Shown: in pieces, positions 8,725 to 17,328 of the stretch
Layout of the letters: each line of letters begins with the position of its first letter
How positions within the stretch are numbered: position 1 is the stretch's first letter
NCBI RefSeq assembly: GCF_023283945.1
Contig: NZ_JAKIKW010000032.1
Coordinates: forward strand, 1 to 40,144
Direction: 5' to 3'
Length of the DNA stretch: 40,144 nt
From: Shewanella gelidimarina
Lineage (GTDB): Bacteria > Pseudomonadota > Gammaproteobacteria > Enterobacterales > Shewanellaceae
Translations under genes and position numbers: made by a program
The notes under the pieces: generated by a model
The model's input: only the letters and a program-made list of their open reading frames with translations
What the model was told of the DNA's origin: nothing
Database searches by the model: none

Positions 8725-8758
8725 TAAAAAAAGAGGTTAGCCCTAGGGTTAACCTCTT
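8725..8758 (-). terminator. Intrinsic terminator between convergent genes
   Basis: AAGAGGTTA at 8731-8739 pairs with TAACCTCTT at 8750-8758, and CCCTAGGG in the middle extends the stem. On the minus strand the hairpin is followed by a run of U (plus-strand A-run 8726-8732), so it mainly ends the flavin oxidoreductase gene. It may also stop the aminotransferase transcript coming from the left. Confidence 0.8.
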
Positions 8759-8878
8759 CTGTCTCAAGACTAAAATAAGACACAGGATTGATGATTTTTA
8801 TAAACGTTTCACACTAAATCTTTCGCAGTAAACTCTTCACTCTTATCTCTCCAAATTAAGCTCTGCGCATTAAGCTGT

Positions 8879-9931
8879 TCACACTAGGCTTGCTAGCATG
8901 TCATCTGAATATGTCACCAGGTCATGACCTTCGCGAACGCGGGCGACATAGTCAGGATTAGCGATAAACGGTCTGCCGATCGCTAACAGATCAAATTTAT
9001 TTTCGGCAATAGCGGTGCTGCCCGTTTCGGCGCTATAACGTCCTACACCAACTAGAGTCTTACTGTAAACGCTGCGTACGTAACTTGATGCACGGCCATC
9101 GAGATAATCAAACTCCATGCTGTCATCAAAAATGCCGATATGCAGAAAAGCCAAATCACGCAGCTCAAGCTGAGCCAATAAGTAATCAAACACGCCGCGG
9201 TCTTGTTTGTCTCCGGCCATATTAAAATAAGCGCCCGGTGACACTCTAAGTGCGGTTCTATCACTGCCAATACGCTCACTGATAGCATCGATTACTGCTA
9301 ACGGAAAGCGGGCCATGTTTTCGGCTGTTTGACCATATTCATCGGTGCGATGATTACTGGCGTGATGTAAAAACTGGTCGATAAGATAGCCGTTAGCGCC
9401 GTGGATCTCGACACCATCAAAACCTGCATCTATCGCGTTTGCCGCAGCCTGAGAGTAATCAGCGACTAACTGCACTATCTCGTCATGGCTAACAGCTTTA
9501 GGGACTTGATAGGTTAAATCACGCTGTCTGGGAACCGTTCCCTCTAGGCCAACGGCAGAGGGGGCGACGGCTTGAGTCGAACCAGATTTTTCAAAAAAGT
9601 GTGGGTGAGCCACTCGACCTGTATGCCATAGCTGCGCAAATATTTTGCCACCAGCGTTATGCACGGCATCGGTCACGACTCGCCAACCCTCAATTTGAGC
9701 TGGGGTAAACAGACCGGGTGTGTTGGGGTAGCCTTGGCCATCGGGACGAATAATGACGGCTTCAGAGATGATTAGACCCGCTTCAGCGCGACGAGCATAA
9801 TAGTCCGCCATGGCTTGAGTTGGCACTAATTCATCATCTGCCATACAACGAGTCAATGGCGCCATCAGGATGCGATTTTGTAGGGTGATGGTCTCGTTGA
9901 GCGCAAAAGATTGAAATAGGTTATCCGTCAT
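8879..9931 (-). CDS. NADH:flavin oxidoreductase, Old Yellow Enzyme family (NemA-like)
   Basis: I place the start at 9931 (MTDNLFQSF...), because GAGG lies just before it and a longer frame would begin inside the operator. The 350-residue product is an FMN-dependent TIM barrel. Family marks are NRILMAPLTRCMA at 19-31, FAQLWHTGRVAHP at 98-110, VEIHGANGYLIDQFLH at 174-189 with the substrate-binding His177 and Asn180, and AIGRPFIANPD near the end. Relatives (NemA, XenA/B, OYE) reduce activated alkenes, quinones, nitroesters or N-ethylmaleimide using NAD(P)H in the cytoplasm. It is divergent from a TetR regulator with three palindromes between them, the same logic as nemR-nemA, so it is probably induced by electrophiles. 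Confidence 0.9.
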   Translation of the reverse strand: MTDNLFQSFALNETITLQNRILMAPLTRCMADDELVPTQAMADYYARRAEAGLIISEAVIIRPDGQGYPNTPGLFTPAQIEGWRVVTDAVHNAGGKIFAQLWHTGRVAHPHFFEKSGSTQAVAPSAVGLEGTVPRQRDLTYQVPKAVSHDEIVQLVADYSQAAANAIDAGFDGVEIHGANGYLIDQFLHHASNHRTDEYGQTAENMARFPLAVIDAISERIGSDRTALRVSPGAYFNMAGDKQDRGVFDYLLAQLELRDLAFLHIGIFDDSMEFDYLDGRASSYVRSVYSKTLVGVGRYSAETGSTAIAENKFDLLAIGRPFIANPDYVARVREGHDLVTYSDDMLASLV

Positions 9932-9945
9932 AGCGACCTCGGTAT

Positions 9946-9963
9946 CTTGAATGAACATTCAAG
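9946..9963. promoter_or_regulatory. Operator-like palindrome 1
   Basis: CTTGAATGAACATTCAAG is a perfect 8-bp inverted repeat with a 2-bp centre, directly in front of the flavin oxidoreductase gene. It is the best of three copies and probably a binding site of the TetR protein encoded next to it. Confidence 0.75.
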
Positions 9964-9972
9964 ATATTCTTA

Positions 9973-9990
9973 TTTGAATAATCATTCAAG
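9973..9990. promoter_or_regulatory. Operator-like palindrome 2
   Basis: TTTGAATAATCATTCAAG is a near copy of palindrome 1, beginning 27 bp after it. The right half is intact and the left half has two changes. Confidence 0.7.
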
Positions 9991-9996
9991 TATTAT

Positions 9997-10014
9997 TTTG
10001 AACAAACATTCAAA
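9997..10014. promoter_or_regulatory. Operator-like palindrome 3
   Basis: TTTGAACAAACATTCAAA is the third and weakest copy, 24 bp after the second and nearest to the tetR gene. It probably serves autoregulation. Confidence 0.65.
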
Positions 10015-10072
10015 ATTAAGTACAATCAATCTATCGCCGATTAATGAGTCAAATCCCGGAGTCCAAACCCGT

Positions 10073-10654
10073 ATGCGTAATGCCGAATTTGATAGAGAAA
10101 AAGTACTGAGATCTGCCATGACTGCTTTTATGGACAAAGGTTACGGTAAGACGAGTATGCAAGATCTCACTAAAGCCACAGGTTTACACCCTGGCTCTAT
10201 CTACTGTGCATTCGATAATAAGCGGGGGCTTTTATTAGCGGCCTTAGCGCAATATAGAACCGATAGAAGTGCCGAGTTTCTGCGGTTTTTCTCTGGGAAT
10301 AAGCCTGTATTAGTCGAACTAAAAGCGTATCTGGATAACATCGTTCAGGAGTGCATCAGTTGCGAAGCCGCTAAGGCTTGTTTACTGACTAAAGCGCTTA
10401 ATGAGATGGCGCAGCAAGATGAAGAAGTGCAAACAATCATTACCGAGAACCTAGCCAACTGGCAGCAGGGGATCGCCGATGTGTTGGCATTAGCTCAAAC
10501 TAAAGGTGAGCTGAGCGCTAAACGTGATAGCCAACATTTGGCGCGCTTTTTAGTCATGGGCATTTATGGTTTAAGAACCTTTGCCCACACACACCCTAAA
10601 GGCGAAACACTGCAAGAACTTGCCGACCAACTCTTTTTCGATATCACCGCTTAG
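10073..10654 (+). CDS. TetR-family transcriptional regulator
   Basis: I choose the start at 10073 (MRNAEFDREKVLRSAM...), preceded by GGAG at 10058. The longer frame starting at 9947 runs through the operators and is not credible. The 193-residue protein has the TetR helix-turn-helix: FMDKGYGKTSMQDLTKATGLHPGSIYCAFDNKRGLL at about 19-54. The ligand domain contains CEAAKACLLTKALNEMA and ends with LQELADQLFF, like the YdhM/NemR and AcrR-like groups. Cysteines in the ligand domain (QECISCEAAKACL) are notable, since NemR senses electrophiles through cysteines. It probably represses itself and the divergent flavin oxidoreductase. Confidence 0.9.
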   Translation: MRNAEFDREKVLRSAMTAFMDKGYGKTSMQDLTKATGLHPGSIYCAFDNKRGLLLAALAQYRTDRSAEFLRFFSGNKPVLVELKAYLDNIVQECISCEAAKACLLTKALNEMAQQDEEVQTIITENLANWQQGIADVLALAQTKGELSAKRDSQHLARFLVMGIYGLRTFAHTHPKGETLQELADQLFFDITA

Positions 10655-11070
10655 CGTCGCTGATGGATACCGAAGCTACCTGGATATGCCACTGAATCCA
10701 GCACTTCCAAGTGGCTTGGATATAAAAGGCTAACGCACTGCTCTGCACACTCTGACACCGCAAGCGTAAACTCACCTTGTCGCACCATCAAATATCGAGA
10801 CAACAGCATGCTGTTTGAGGTATTCATTCCGGGTCTTTCTTACTCATAAAAATGGCTGGTCGAGTCTTTTTTATGAACGATAATCCTTTTATAGCCTGTT
10901 TATTAACATGTATTTTTACTGTAACGACCTAAATAATGAGCTGTCACTAAATGGCAACTTTACAGTGACGCTTTAATTTAGAATGACCTTATTGAAGAGT
11001 AACTCACGATAAATACGTCATTAATATCGAAGTTGTTCAGTCTTTCTTATTGTATGAATAGAGGTTAACT
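10655..11070. other. Intergenic region between tetR-type gene and OB-fold gene
   Basis: This 416-bp gap holds no credible gene. TCATAAAAA (10844-10852) and TTTTTATGA (10868-10876) form a 9-bp inverted repeat that could be a weak terminator of the tetR-type transcript. The rest is A+T-rich and should include the promoter of the gene at 11071. Confidence 0.45.
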
Positions 11071-11427
11071 ATGAAAAATATTATCGCATTAGGGCTTTTA
11101 CTTACTTCATCTACTGTATTTGCTAACCCAGCCCCTGTTCAGGGTGGTTTTATCGGCCCAAGCACTGTGTCTATCAATACGGTATCTGGAGCGTTAGATG
11201 CAGCTGATGACACTGCTGTTGTATTGACGGGTTATATCGTCGAGTCGTTGGGTAATGAAGAGTATCGGTTTAGTGATAAGAGTGGTGAGGTTATTGTTGA
11301 AATCGATAATGATGAATGGGGTAGCCTTGAAGTGACACCTTCAACAAAAATCACCCTCCATGGTGAGGTTGATAGCGAATGGAAAAAGACCAGCATTGAT
11401 GTTGATGGATTGCAGTTAGCTGACTAA
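11071..11427 (+). CDS. Periplasmic OB-fold protein, YgiW/YdeI family
   Basis: The 118-residue protein starts with a signal peptide (MKNIIALGLLLTSSTVFA, cleavage after residue 18). The mature part reads GGFIGPSTVSINTVSGAL, then VVLTGYIVESLGNEEYRFSDKSG and VDSEWKKTSIDVDGL, the pattern of the bacterial OB-fold (BOF) family to which E. coli YgiW and YdeI belong. These small periplasmic proteins take part in stress tolerance (cationic peptides, hydrogen peroxide) by unknown mechanisms. The length is typical of the family. The start at 11071 follows AGAGGTTAACT. The gene is probably monocistronic. No two-component system (as qseBC next to ygiW in E. coli) is present here. Confidence 0.85.
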   Translation: MKNIIALGLLLTSSTVFANPAPVQGGFIGPSTVSINTVSGALDAADDTAVVLTGYIVESLGNEEYRFSDKSGEVIVEIDNDEWGSLEVTPSTKITLHGEVDSEWKKTSIDVDGLQLAD

Positions 11428-11703
11428 TATCAATCAGAATTCGGCGTATTTGACATAAAGTGATTAAACTTGAATACTGAGATTTGTTACCGTTATAAAA
11501 ATCAAGACTATAGTAAAGAATAGAAAAGTGGCATGGGGTTATAGACATTGTCGATAAATAACAGCAGTAAGTTTTATTAGCGGCGAATCATCACTTCTAA
11601 CAACACTTTAAATGGTTTGATGATTGGTTTAATAAATCATCAGAAATAAATATTGATTAAAAATCAAAATTTTATAATAAATCAGCATGCTATTGGAGAC
11701 GAT

Positions 11704-12222
11704 ATGACATCAGTCAATAAATGTACAACATTTGCAATAACCTTACTGTGTGTTAGTTCATTAGGTACCGCTCAGGCCGAACAGTATGTGTTTCCTGAAA
11801 AAGGACAAACCGCAGAACAACAAACGGCCGATGAAGCCAGTTGTGATACATGGGCGGCAACAGAGTCAGGTTACAATCCAAGTCAACCGCAAGCAGCACC
11901 CGTTGCAGCCGCTCCTACTCCAGAGCAAGGTGCTGAACGCGGTTCAGGGATGCGTGGAGCCATCTCAGGCGCCGCAACCGGTGCTGTTGTTGCAGAGATA
12001 GGTGATGATGATAGAAGTGATGCTGCAGCCAATGGCGCCGCAGTAGGGGCTGTTGCAGCAAGACGACAAAGCCGTCGACAAAATGCTAATGAAGCTGATC
12101 AACAGGCGGCAACACAGCAACAAGCGCAAGCCGAAGTGCAAAGCAGTAATACTCAAGGAACGGAAGACTTTAATCGCGCCCGTTCAGCGTGTTTAGAAGG
12201 TAAGGGCTATAGCGTTAAATAA
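11704..12222 (+). CDS. Glycine-zipper family envelope protein
   Basis: I place the start at 11704 because TTGGAGACGAT precedes it, and the longer frame from 11653 has no such site. The 172-residue product has a signal peptide (to about AQA, residue 22), then a segment with paired features QYVFPEKGQTAEQQTADEASC...W, typical of glycine-zipper proteins. A small-residue stretch GMRGAISGAATGAVVAEIG...AANGAAVGAVAA follows as the zipper and may insert into a membrane. The C-terminal third is Gln/Ala/Arg-rich and ends with ACLEGKGYSVK. Two cysteines, one after the N-terminal segment and one near the end, could form a disulfide. The function is unknown. A clean terminator follows. Confidence 0.75.
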   Translation: MTSVNKCTTFAITLLCVSSLGTAQAEQYVFPEKGQTAEQQTADEASCDTWAATESGYNPSQPQAAPVAAAPTPEQGAERGSGMRGAISGAATGAVVAEIGDDDRSDAAANGAAVGAVAARRQSRRQNANEADQQAATQQQAQAEVQSSNTQGTEDFNRARSACLEGKGYSVK

Positions 12223-12247
12223 TACTAACCTCGGTGCTAATATATGT

Positions 12248-12274
12248 AAGGGACGATGACCATCGTCCCTTTTT
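12248..12274 (+). terminator. Intrinsic terminator after the glycine-zipper gene
   Basis: AAGGGACGATG (12248-12258) pairs with CATCGTCCCTT (12261-12271) around a 2-base centre, followed by a T-run to 12274. The rest of 12223-12581 holds no gene and should carry the glnD promoter. Confidence 0.9.
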
Positions 12275-12581
12275 GATGTAAACCTCCCGCTCTAAACACT
12301 CATGACTAAGCCAATTAAGATCTAATATTCCCACCATAATCGTCAAGCTGCAGGCAATCAAACTTACTTTTGTATTTAGCCCATTTTGCTCATTAGAGTC
12401 AGAGATCCCCTTTGCCTGCGTCGCTTGTTTATAAGCGAATCCTTAATCGTTAAAGTTGTTGTCGATTTGTAATTCTTAGTTAGATCATCTAACCTGTTTT
12501 TTCATTTAAAGGGCATTGCATCACGGTTTAATCCGTATAAATAAGGTCTATAGGGCTTATGCAAACGGCCACAGGAGAAAC

Positions 12582-15185
12582 ATGTCAGACTCTGATATAT
12601 CACCTCAATTCAGTTCAAAAATGGGCATTACTGATTATAAAAAAGTAATCCAAGATGCCGACAACTACTTCAATAAGCACTTTACTCACGTTGCTATCGA
12701 CGAAATTGTAAAGTTACGCGCTGATTTTTTTGATTCCTTGTTGCTCCACCTCTGGGAATGCGCCGATCTCGCGACCGAAAACCTCTCTCTCAATGCTGTC
12801 GGCGGCTATGGCCGTCAAACATTACACCTGCACTCCGACATTGATATTTGCGTGTTATTTTCGCAAGAGCTGAGTCCGCATCAAGAGACACAAATAGGGC
12901 AGTTTTTTACCCAACTATGGGATATTGGTCTAGAGCTTGGCCATAGTGTTTTAGCCCTGAATGAAATTGATAAAGCGTGTGAAGACATCACTATTGCAAC
13001 GTCACTGTTTGAAATTCGCCATTTAACAGGACCAGAGTCTCACGCTAGACAGGTGTTAGAGAGACTCTATGGCGATGATCTCTGGAGCAGTGAAGCGTTC
13101 TTTAAAGCCAAATTCAGTGAGCAAGATGAACGCCATAAAAAGGCACAAGGCAGTGCTTTTAGCCTCGAGCCTAACCTAAAAAACAGCCCCGGTGGTATGC
13201 GCGATATCCAAACGCTTATCTGGGTAACCCGCAAGTATTTTGCCGCAGAAGATATGGCTGCCTTAAGGCGATTCGGCTTCTTTACCGCCGACGAACATGC
13301 AGAATTACTAGAGTCACAACATTTTATCTGGCGTACACGTTGGGCATTACACGCTGCAGCGCAACGTTCTGAAAACCGACTGCTTATCTCTTTGCAAAGT
13401 GATGTTGCTAGGCTGATGGGCTTTGGCGACAACAGTCACCTTGCCATCGAAAAAATGATGCGTCAGCTATACCGTGCCATGAGGCGGATTAGCGAACTTA
13501 ATCAAATGTTATTGCAGTATTTTAAAGATGAAATACTGGTACAAACAGACAAAAAGTCGATAGTGCTAAATCAACACTTCGAAATAAATGGTCGGCAGAT
13601 AAATGCTCGCCATGATGATGTCTTTGTTGACCGTAAGCAGCTTATTGCACTATTTATTCATATTGCAGAAAACGCTAACGATATTGATGGTATTTCGCCG
13701 CAAACGATTCGACTAATACGCCAGGTGAGACGACGCCTATTAGGCGACTTGCAAGATTTTGATCGCTGCCGTAAAGAGTTTCTCGCGCTATTTCGTCATC
13801 CTCAAGGCATGGGGCTCGCGCTGACATTAATGCATAGACATGGCATTTTAGCGTCGTATCTTCCGCAGTGGCGCGAAATTGTTGGTCAGATGCAATTCGA
13901 CCTCTATCATGTTTATCCCGTTGATGAGCATACGCATAAGTTACTCAAAAACTTATATTCCCTCGGCGGCAAAGCTGAAATTCCCTCGCTTGCCCAGCCT
14001 AGCGCTGTTTACAAAGCGATAGAGAATAAAGAGGTATTGCTATTAGCGGCTTTATTCCATGATCTAGGCAAGGGACGCGGTGGTGATCACAGTGAATTAG
14101 GCGCTGTCGACGCGCTGCAATTTGCTAAATTTCATGAGCTAAAACCTTCACAAGCTAAGGTGATCGCTTGGTTAGTTAAAAATCATCTTTTGTTATCGTT
14201 ATCCTCTCAGCGGTTAGATATATATGACCCGTCAGAAGTTAAGAATCTGGCCAAAGCGATTGGCACTAAAGCCAGACTCGACGCTCTCTATTGCTTAACG
14301 GTTGCCGACATTAAGGCGACCAATGATGATCTGTGGACTAACTGGAAAGCAACGTTGCTGCGAGATCTCTATTTGTCGATTAGTTATGCACTGCGTAATG
14401 GCTTAGAAAATGTTTTAGAGCAGCGAACTATCGTCCGTGAACACAAAAATGAAGCGCTAGAACTGATAGGCCTGAGTGAACATCCTGATGTGATTAAACA
14501 GCTTTGGAAACGTTTGCCGCTCTCCTTTTTCAGTAATGCTCAACCTAGTGAAATTGCGCGCTATTCTAAAGCCATGACACAACACCCTGCAGAGCATTCA
14601 CTTATTTTGCTCGATGAAAGTAGTACTAAAGGCAGCAGCGATCTGTTCGTTTATATGAAAGATAAGCCGGGTCTGTTTGTGACACTGTTTAATACCTTAG
14701 CCTCGCTACAGATCTCGGTTCAGCAAGCGAATATATCTAGAACTAAAGATGGCTATGTGGTGGAGTCTTTAAAAATACTCGACTACGATCATCACCCAAT
14801 AAGAACCGCGGGGCGACGTGAACGTATCAAGCAAAGGCTTAAGCAAGTCTTGTTTGAAAATAGAAAGCTGCCTAAGAAGCGCCTCAATAGCAACATTGGG
14901 TCATTCGTCAGTGAAGCTAAAGTAGAATTTTTACACTCTCGTAAAAAGGATAGAACGCTGATCAGTGTTACTGCGCTCGATAATCCACAATTTATGAGCC
15001 ACTTCTGTAACGGTTTCAGGCTATTTGAACTCAATATTCACTCTGCGAAAATAACGACTGTAGGTGAGCAAGTTGATAATGTCTTTTTGGTGTCTGATAA
15101 AGAGGGGCAATCATTAGATGATGAGAACAAACAAGCGCTAAAATCTTTCTTTGTCGATATGATTAACGAACAAACTCCTGCTTAA
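12582..15185 (+). CDS. glnD: GlnD-type bifunctional uridylyltransferase / uridylyl-removing enzyme
   Basis: The start at 12582 is supported by AGGAGA nine bases before it. The 867-residue protein has the full GlnD order: nucleotidyltransferase with GGYGR (74-78) and metal-binding SDIDIC (Asp86, Asp88), the LEPNLKNSPGGMRDIQTL segment, an HD hydrolase domain with His493-Asp494 (LFHDLGKGRGGDHSELG), and two ACT domains from about 687 and 792. GlnD adds or removes UMP on PII proteins in response to glutamine. The first ACT keeps the usual KDKPGLF form. The second reads LDNPQFMSHF around Asp800, where E. coli has LDQPGLLARV, so glutamine sensing may differ. The gene stands alone without the map gene often seen beside it, so it may be a relocated or second copy. 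No PII gene is in the window. Confidence 0.9.
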   Translation: MSDSDISPQFSSKMGITDYKKVIQDADNYFNKHFTHVAIDEIVKLRADFFDSLLLHLWECADLATENLSLNAVGGYGRQTLHLHSDIDICVLFSQELSPHQETQIGQFFTQLWDIGLELGHSVLALNEIDKACEDITIATSLFEIRHLTGPESHARQVLERLYGDDLWSSEAFFKAKFSEQDERHKKAQGSAFSLEPNLKNSPGGMRDIQTLIWVTRKYFAAEDMAALRRFGFFTADEHAELLESQHFIWRTRWALHAAAQRSENRLLISLQSDVARLMGFGDNSHLAIEKMMRQLYRAMRRISELNQMLLQYFKDEILVQTDKKSIVLNQHFEINGRQINARHDDVFVDRKQLIALFIHIAENANDIDGISPQTIRLIRQVRRRLLGDLQDFDRCRKEFLALFRHPQGMGLALTLMHRHGILASYLPQWREIVGQMQFDLYHVYPVDEHTHKLLKNLYSLGGKAEIPSLAQPSAVYKAIENKEVLLLAALFHDLGKGRGGDHSELGAVDALQFAKFHELKPSQAKVIAWLVKNHLLLSLSSQRLDIYDPSEVKNLAKAIGTKARLDALYCLTVADIKATNDDLWTNWKATLLRDLYLSISYALRNGLENVLEQRTIVREHKNEALELIGLSEHPDVIKQLWKRLPLSFFSNAQPSEIARYSKAMTQHPAEHSLILLDESSTKGSSDLFVYMKDKPGLFVTLFNTLASLQISVQQANISRTKDGYVVESLKILDYDHHPIRTAGRRERIKQRLKQVLFENRKLPKKRLNSNIGSFVSEAKVEFLHSRKKDRTLISVTALDNPQFMSHFCNGFRLFELNIHSAKITTVGEQVDNVFLVSDKEGQSLDDENKQALKSFFVDMINEQTPA

Positions 15186-15194
15186 TTCATTATT

Positions 15195-15246
15195 ATTTCA
15201 GCCCCCCCCGCTTATTCATCGAATAGGCAGGGGAGCCGTTAATTGA
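15195..15246 (+). pseudogene. Decayed fragment of a ribosome-recycling-factor-like gene
   Basis: Bases 15212-15246 match 22091-22125, the start of the intact gene at 22057, at about 29 of 35 positions. The aligned reading would be LIHRIGRGAVN and then a stop, against LIHRIGRDAVN in the intact gene. ATTTCA upstream also matches at nearly the same distance, but the spacer is turned into a C-run (GCCCCCCCCG) one base longer. No start codon and no downstream similarity remain. It lies ten bases after the glnD stop. Confidence 0.6.
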
Positions 15247-15276
15247 ACTCCGTAAGTACTTTACTGCAAGTCGATA

Positions 15277-16473
15277 TTAGCGATTAACACTGGCTAAATT
15301 GGCAGCCAACTTATCTTGTGTACTCTCTCGTTTGTTAGCTTTAGCGATAAAGAATAACCCTATGATGGGCACAATAATGGCCGCGTAAGGGATCATGCCA
15401 GCTCCCATGTGACTATCAAGTACCATCCCACCTAGGAATCCACCAAATGCATTGGCTAAGTTAAATGCTGATATGTTGGCTGTTGCCGCAAGCTCTTGAC
15501 CTTCACCACCGTGATTCATGACGCGAAGCTGCATAGCCGGTACATTGGCAAATGAGGCTATACCGAATACAAATAGGGCTACAACAAACAGAATTGGGTT
15601 ATCAATAACCAGACCGACAATAATAAGGGAAACAATCATCGCAATTGCCCAGAACATTGACGCTTTTCTAAGATCCTTGTCTGAAGAGCGGCCACCAAGT
15701 GTGTTGCCAATAATGAGGCCTAGACCAACAATCGCGAGGATCCAAGTGACAGCATCTTGGCTATAACCTGCAATGTGCGTTGCTATAGGTGCGATGTATC
15801 CATAGAGGGCCATGAAACCTGACCAAGCTAACGCTGTGATGGCTAAGCTCATTATGAGCATTGGATTTTTGAATGCCTGTAGCTGACTTTTTATGCTTTT
15901 TGCTTCACCGTGTCCCGTTGACTTGATAGACATTAGAATTGAAATCATGGCGATGGCGCCAAAAGCGGCAACGATAAAGAAGGTGTTGTGCCATCCAAAT
16001 TTTAGGCTGATCCAAGTGCCAGCAGGAACACCTAGTACATTGGCAAGTGTCAGACCCGCAAACATTTGACCGACTGCGCGACCGGCCATTTTCTCTGATA
16101 CTAAGCCTGTCGCAACAACTGCACCTATCCCATAAAAGGGGCCCTGTACCAAGCCGGCAATCACTCGACTAAGAAGGAGTAAATTATAAGTTGGTGCTAG
16201 CGCCGACATTATATTGCCGATGATGAACAATGCCATCAAGCCAATAAGTACTTTTTTCTTATTAAAACGGGCTAGATAAATCGTTAGTATTGGGCCACCG
16301 ATAACAATGGCTAATGCGTATGCACTGATTAAATATCCTGCCTGACCTTCTGTAATTGATAGTGAAGTTGCTATCTGAGGAAGAATGCCTGCGATAACGA
16401 ATTCTGCTGTGCCGATAGCGAAGGCTGCAAGTGTGAGGATCCAGACCTGGAAGGGCATCTTTGCTTTATTCAT
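15277..16473 (-). CDS. MFS transporter, DHA1 (AraJ-like) family
   Basis: The 398-residue protein has twelve hydrophobic segments and the DHA1 start pattern WILTLAAFAIGTAEFVIAGILPQIA, characteristic of AraJ and sugar or drug efflux relatives. Between helices 2 and 3 it has IYLARFNKKKVLIGLM, the loop where MFS proteins carry the basic motif A. The likely role is proton-driven export of a small compound from the cytoplasm. It follows the SDR gene on the same strand after 70 bp, so both are probably one transcript controlled by the divergent LysR at 17329. The substrate is unknown. Confidence 0.88.
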   Translation of the reverse strand: MNKAKMPFQVWILTLAAFAIGTAEFVIAGILPQIATSLSITEGQAGYLISAYALAIVIGGPILTIYLARFNKKKVLIGLMALFIIGNIMSALAPTYNLLLLSRVIAGLVQGPFYGIGAVVATGLVSEKMAGRAVGQMFAGLTLANVLGVPAGTWISLKFGWHNTFFIVAAFGAIAMISILMSIKSTGHGEAKSIKSQLQAFKNPMLIMSLAITALAWSGFMALYGYIAPIATHIAGYSQDAVTWILAIVGLGLIIGNTLGGRSSDKDLRKASMFWAIAMIVSLIIVGLVIDNPILFVVALFVFGIASFANVPAMQLRVMNHGGEGQELAATANISAFNLANAFGGFLGGMVLDSHMGAGMIPYAAIIVPIIGLFFIAKANKRESTQDKLAANLASVNR

Positions 16474-16543
16474 GATTGATTACCTGAGTTTATTTTATGA
16501 TTTCTGGGGTATGGATTTCCACACCGGATAGCTTTTTTCTGTA

Positions 16544-17212
16544 TTAATTAACGAGCGCGCCACCGTCAACATCAATGATGGATCCCGTCATATATGGGTT
16601 GGATATAGCCATGACATAAGCCATGGCTATATCCGCAGCAGTACCCGCTTTACCTGCGGGTAAATTGCGTTTGGCGTTTTCGTACATGGCTTCACGGGAG
16701 GGGGTATCCATATTTTTATATGCGGTGGTCATTGTTAACCCCGGGCTCACCGCGTTAACTCGAATAGGCGATAGTTCTTTGGCTAGCACTTTTGTTACAG
16801 CCTCTAACGCCGCATTAATAGCAGTTTTTACATAAGTATTAGCGACTACCTTGCGTGAGAGCATTCCCGTCGTCAGCGTGATTGTTCCATTGGCTGTCAT
16901 GTAACGAGCAGCATGCTTAGCAACATTAATGGCACCCCAAAATTTGATATCGAAGGCTTTTTTTGCATCGTCAATGGCAACGTCTATTACTTTCCCTGCG
17001 GGGGCATATGAGCCCGCTGTAACCACAAGATGTTCGAAAGGGCCAATGGATTCGAAATAACGATGTACCGCTTTCTCGTCACTGATATCTAAGCCCGTCG
17101 TACGGCTTGCTACATGAACAATGTTACTGCCATTATTAACGTGTTTTGCCACGGCCTCACCGATACCTGATGCACCGCCAATGATGACGTAGGTGGTTTT
17201 TTTCTGGTCCAT
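16544..17212 (-). CDS. Short-chain dehydrogenase/reductase (SDR) with atypical active site
   Basis: I place the start at 17212 (MDQKKTTYVIIGG...), with AAGGA a few bases before it. The 300-residue longer frame would run into the LysR gene and is rejected. The 222-residue protein has the nucleotide-binding GGASGIG at 12-18, a late NAG-like TAGSY segment at 65-69 and VNAVSPG at 152-158. The usual YxxxK catalytic pair is not seen: after Tyr127 the sequence is YVKTA, so the lysine position is Ala131, and Thr replaces the catalytic serine. It belongs to the SDR subgroup that keeps the fold but changes the active site. The gene precedes the MFS gene at 16473. Confidence 0.82.
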   Translation of the reverse strand: MDQKKTTYVIIGGASGIGEAVAKHVNNGSNIVHVASRTTGLDISDEKAVHRYFESIGPFEHLVVTAGSYAPAGKVIDVAIDDAKKAFDIKFWGAINVAKHAARYMTANGTITLTTGMLSRKVVANTYVKTAINAALEAVTKVLAKELSPIRVNAVSPGLTMTTAYKNMDTPSREAMYENAKRNLPAGKAGTAADIAMAYVMAISNPYMTGSIIDVDGGALVN

Positions 17213-17258
17213 GGTTAGTTCCTTGCAGTTGTTATTGATGACAGTTGCTATTATATTC

Positions 17259-17308
17259 ATTCGTATTGATTTGATAATTGGGTTAAATACGAAGTCATTA
17301 TTCGTATT
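17259..17308. promoter_or_regulatory. Three-part ATTCGTATT repeat in the divergent promoter region
   Basis: ATTCGTATT occurs at 17259-17267 and 17300-17308, and its inverse AATACGAA at 17286-17293. The set lies between the divergent SDR and LysR genes (starts 17212 and 17329). It is a likely binding region for the LysR protein, which commonly uses one recognition and one activation site. Confidence 0.55.
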
Positions 17309-17328
17309 AGCTGAATAATGGGGCGGGC

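Noticed and set aside
13067..13432. 121-codon minus-strand frame inside glnD
   Set aside because: Antisense to the conserved LEPNLKNSPGG region of glnD; a shadow frame.
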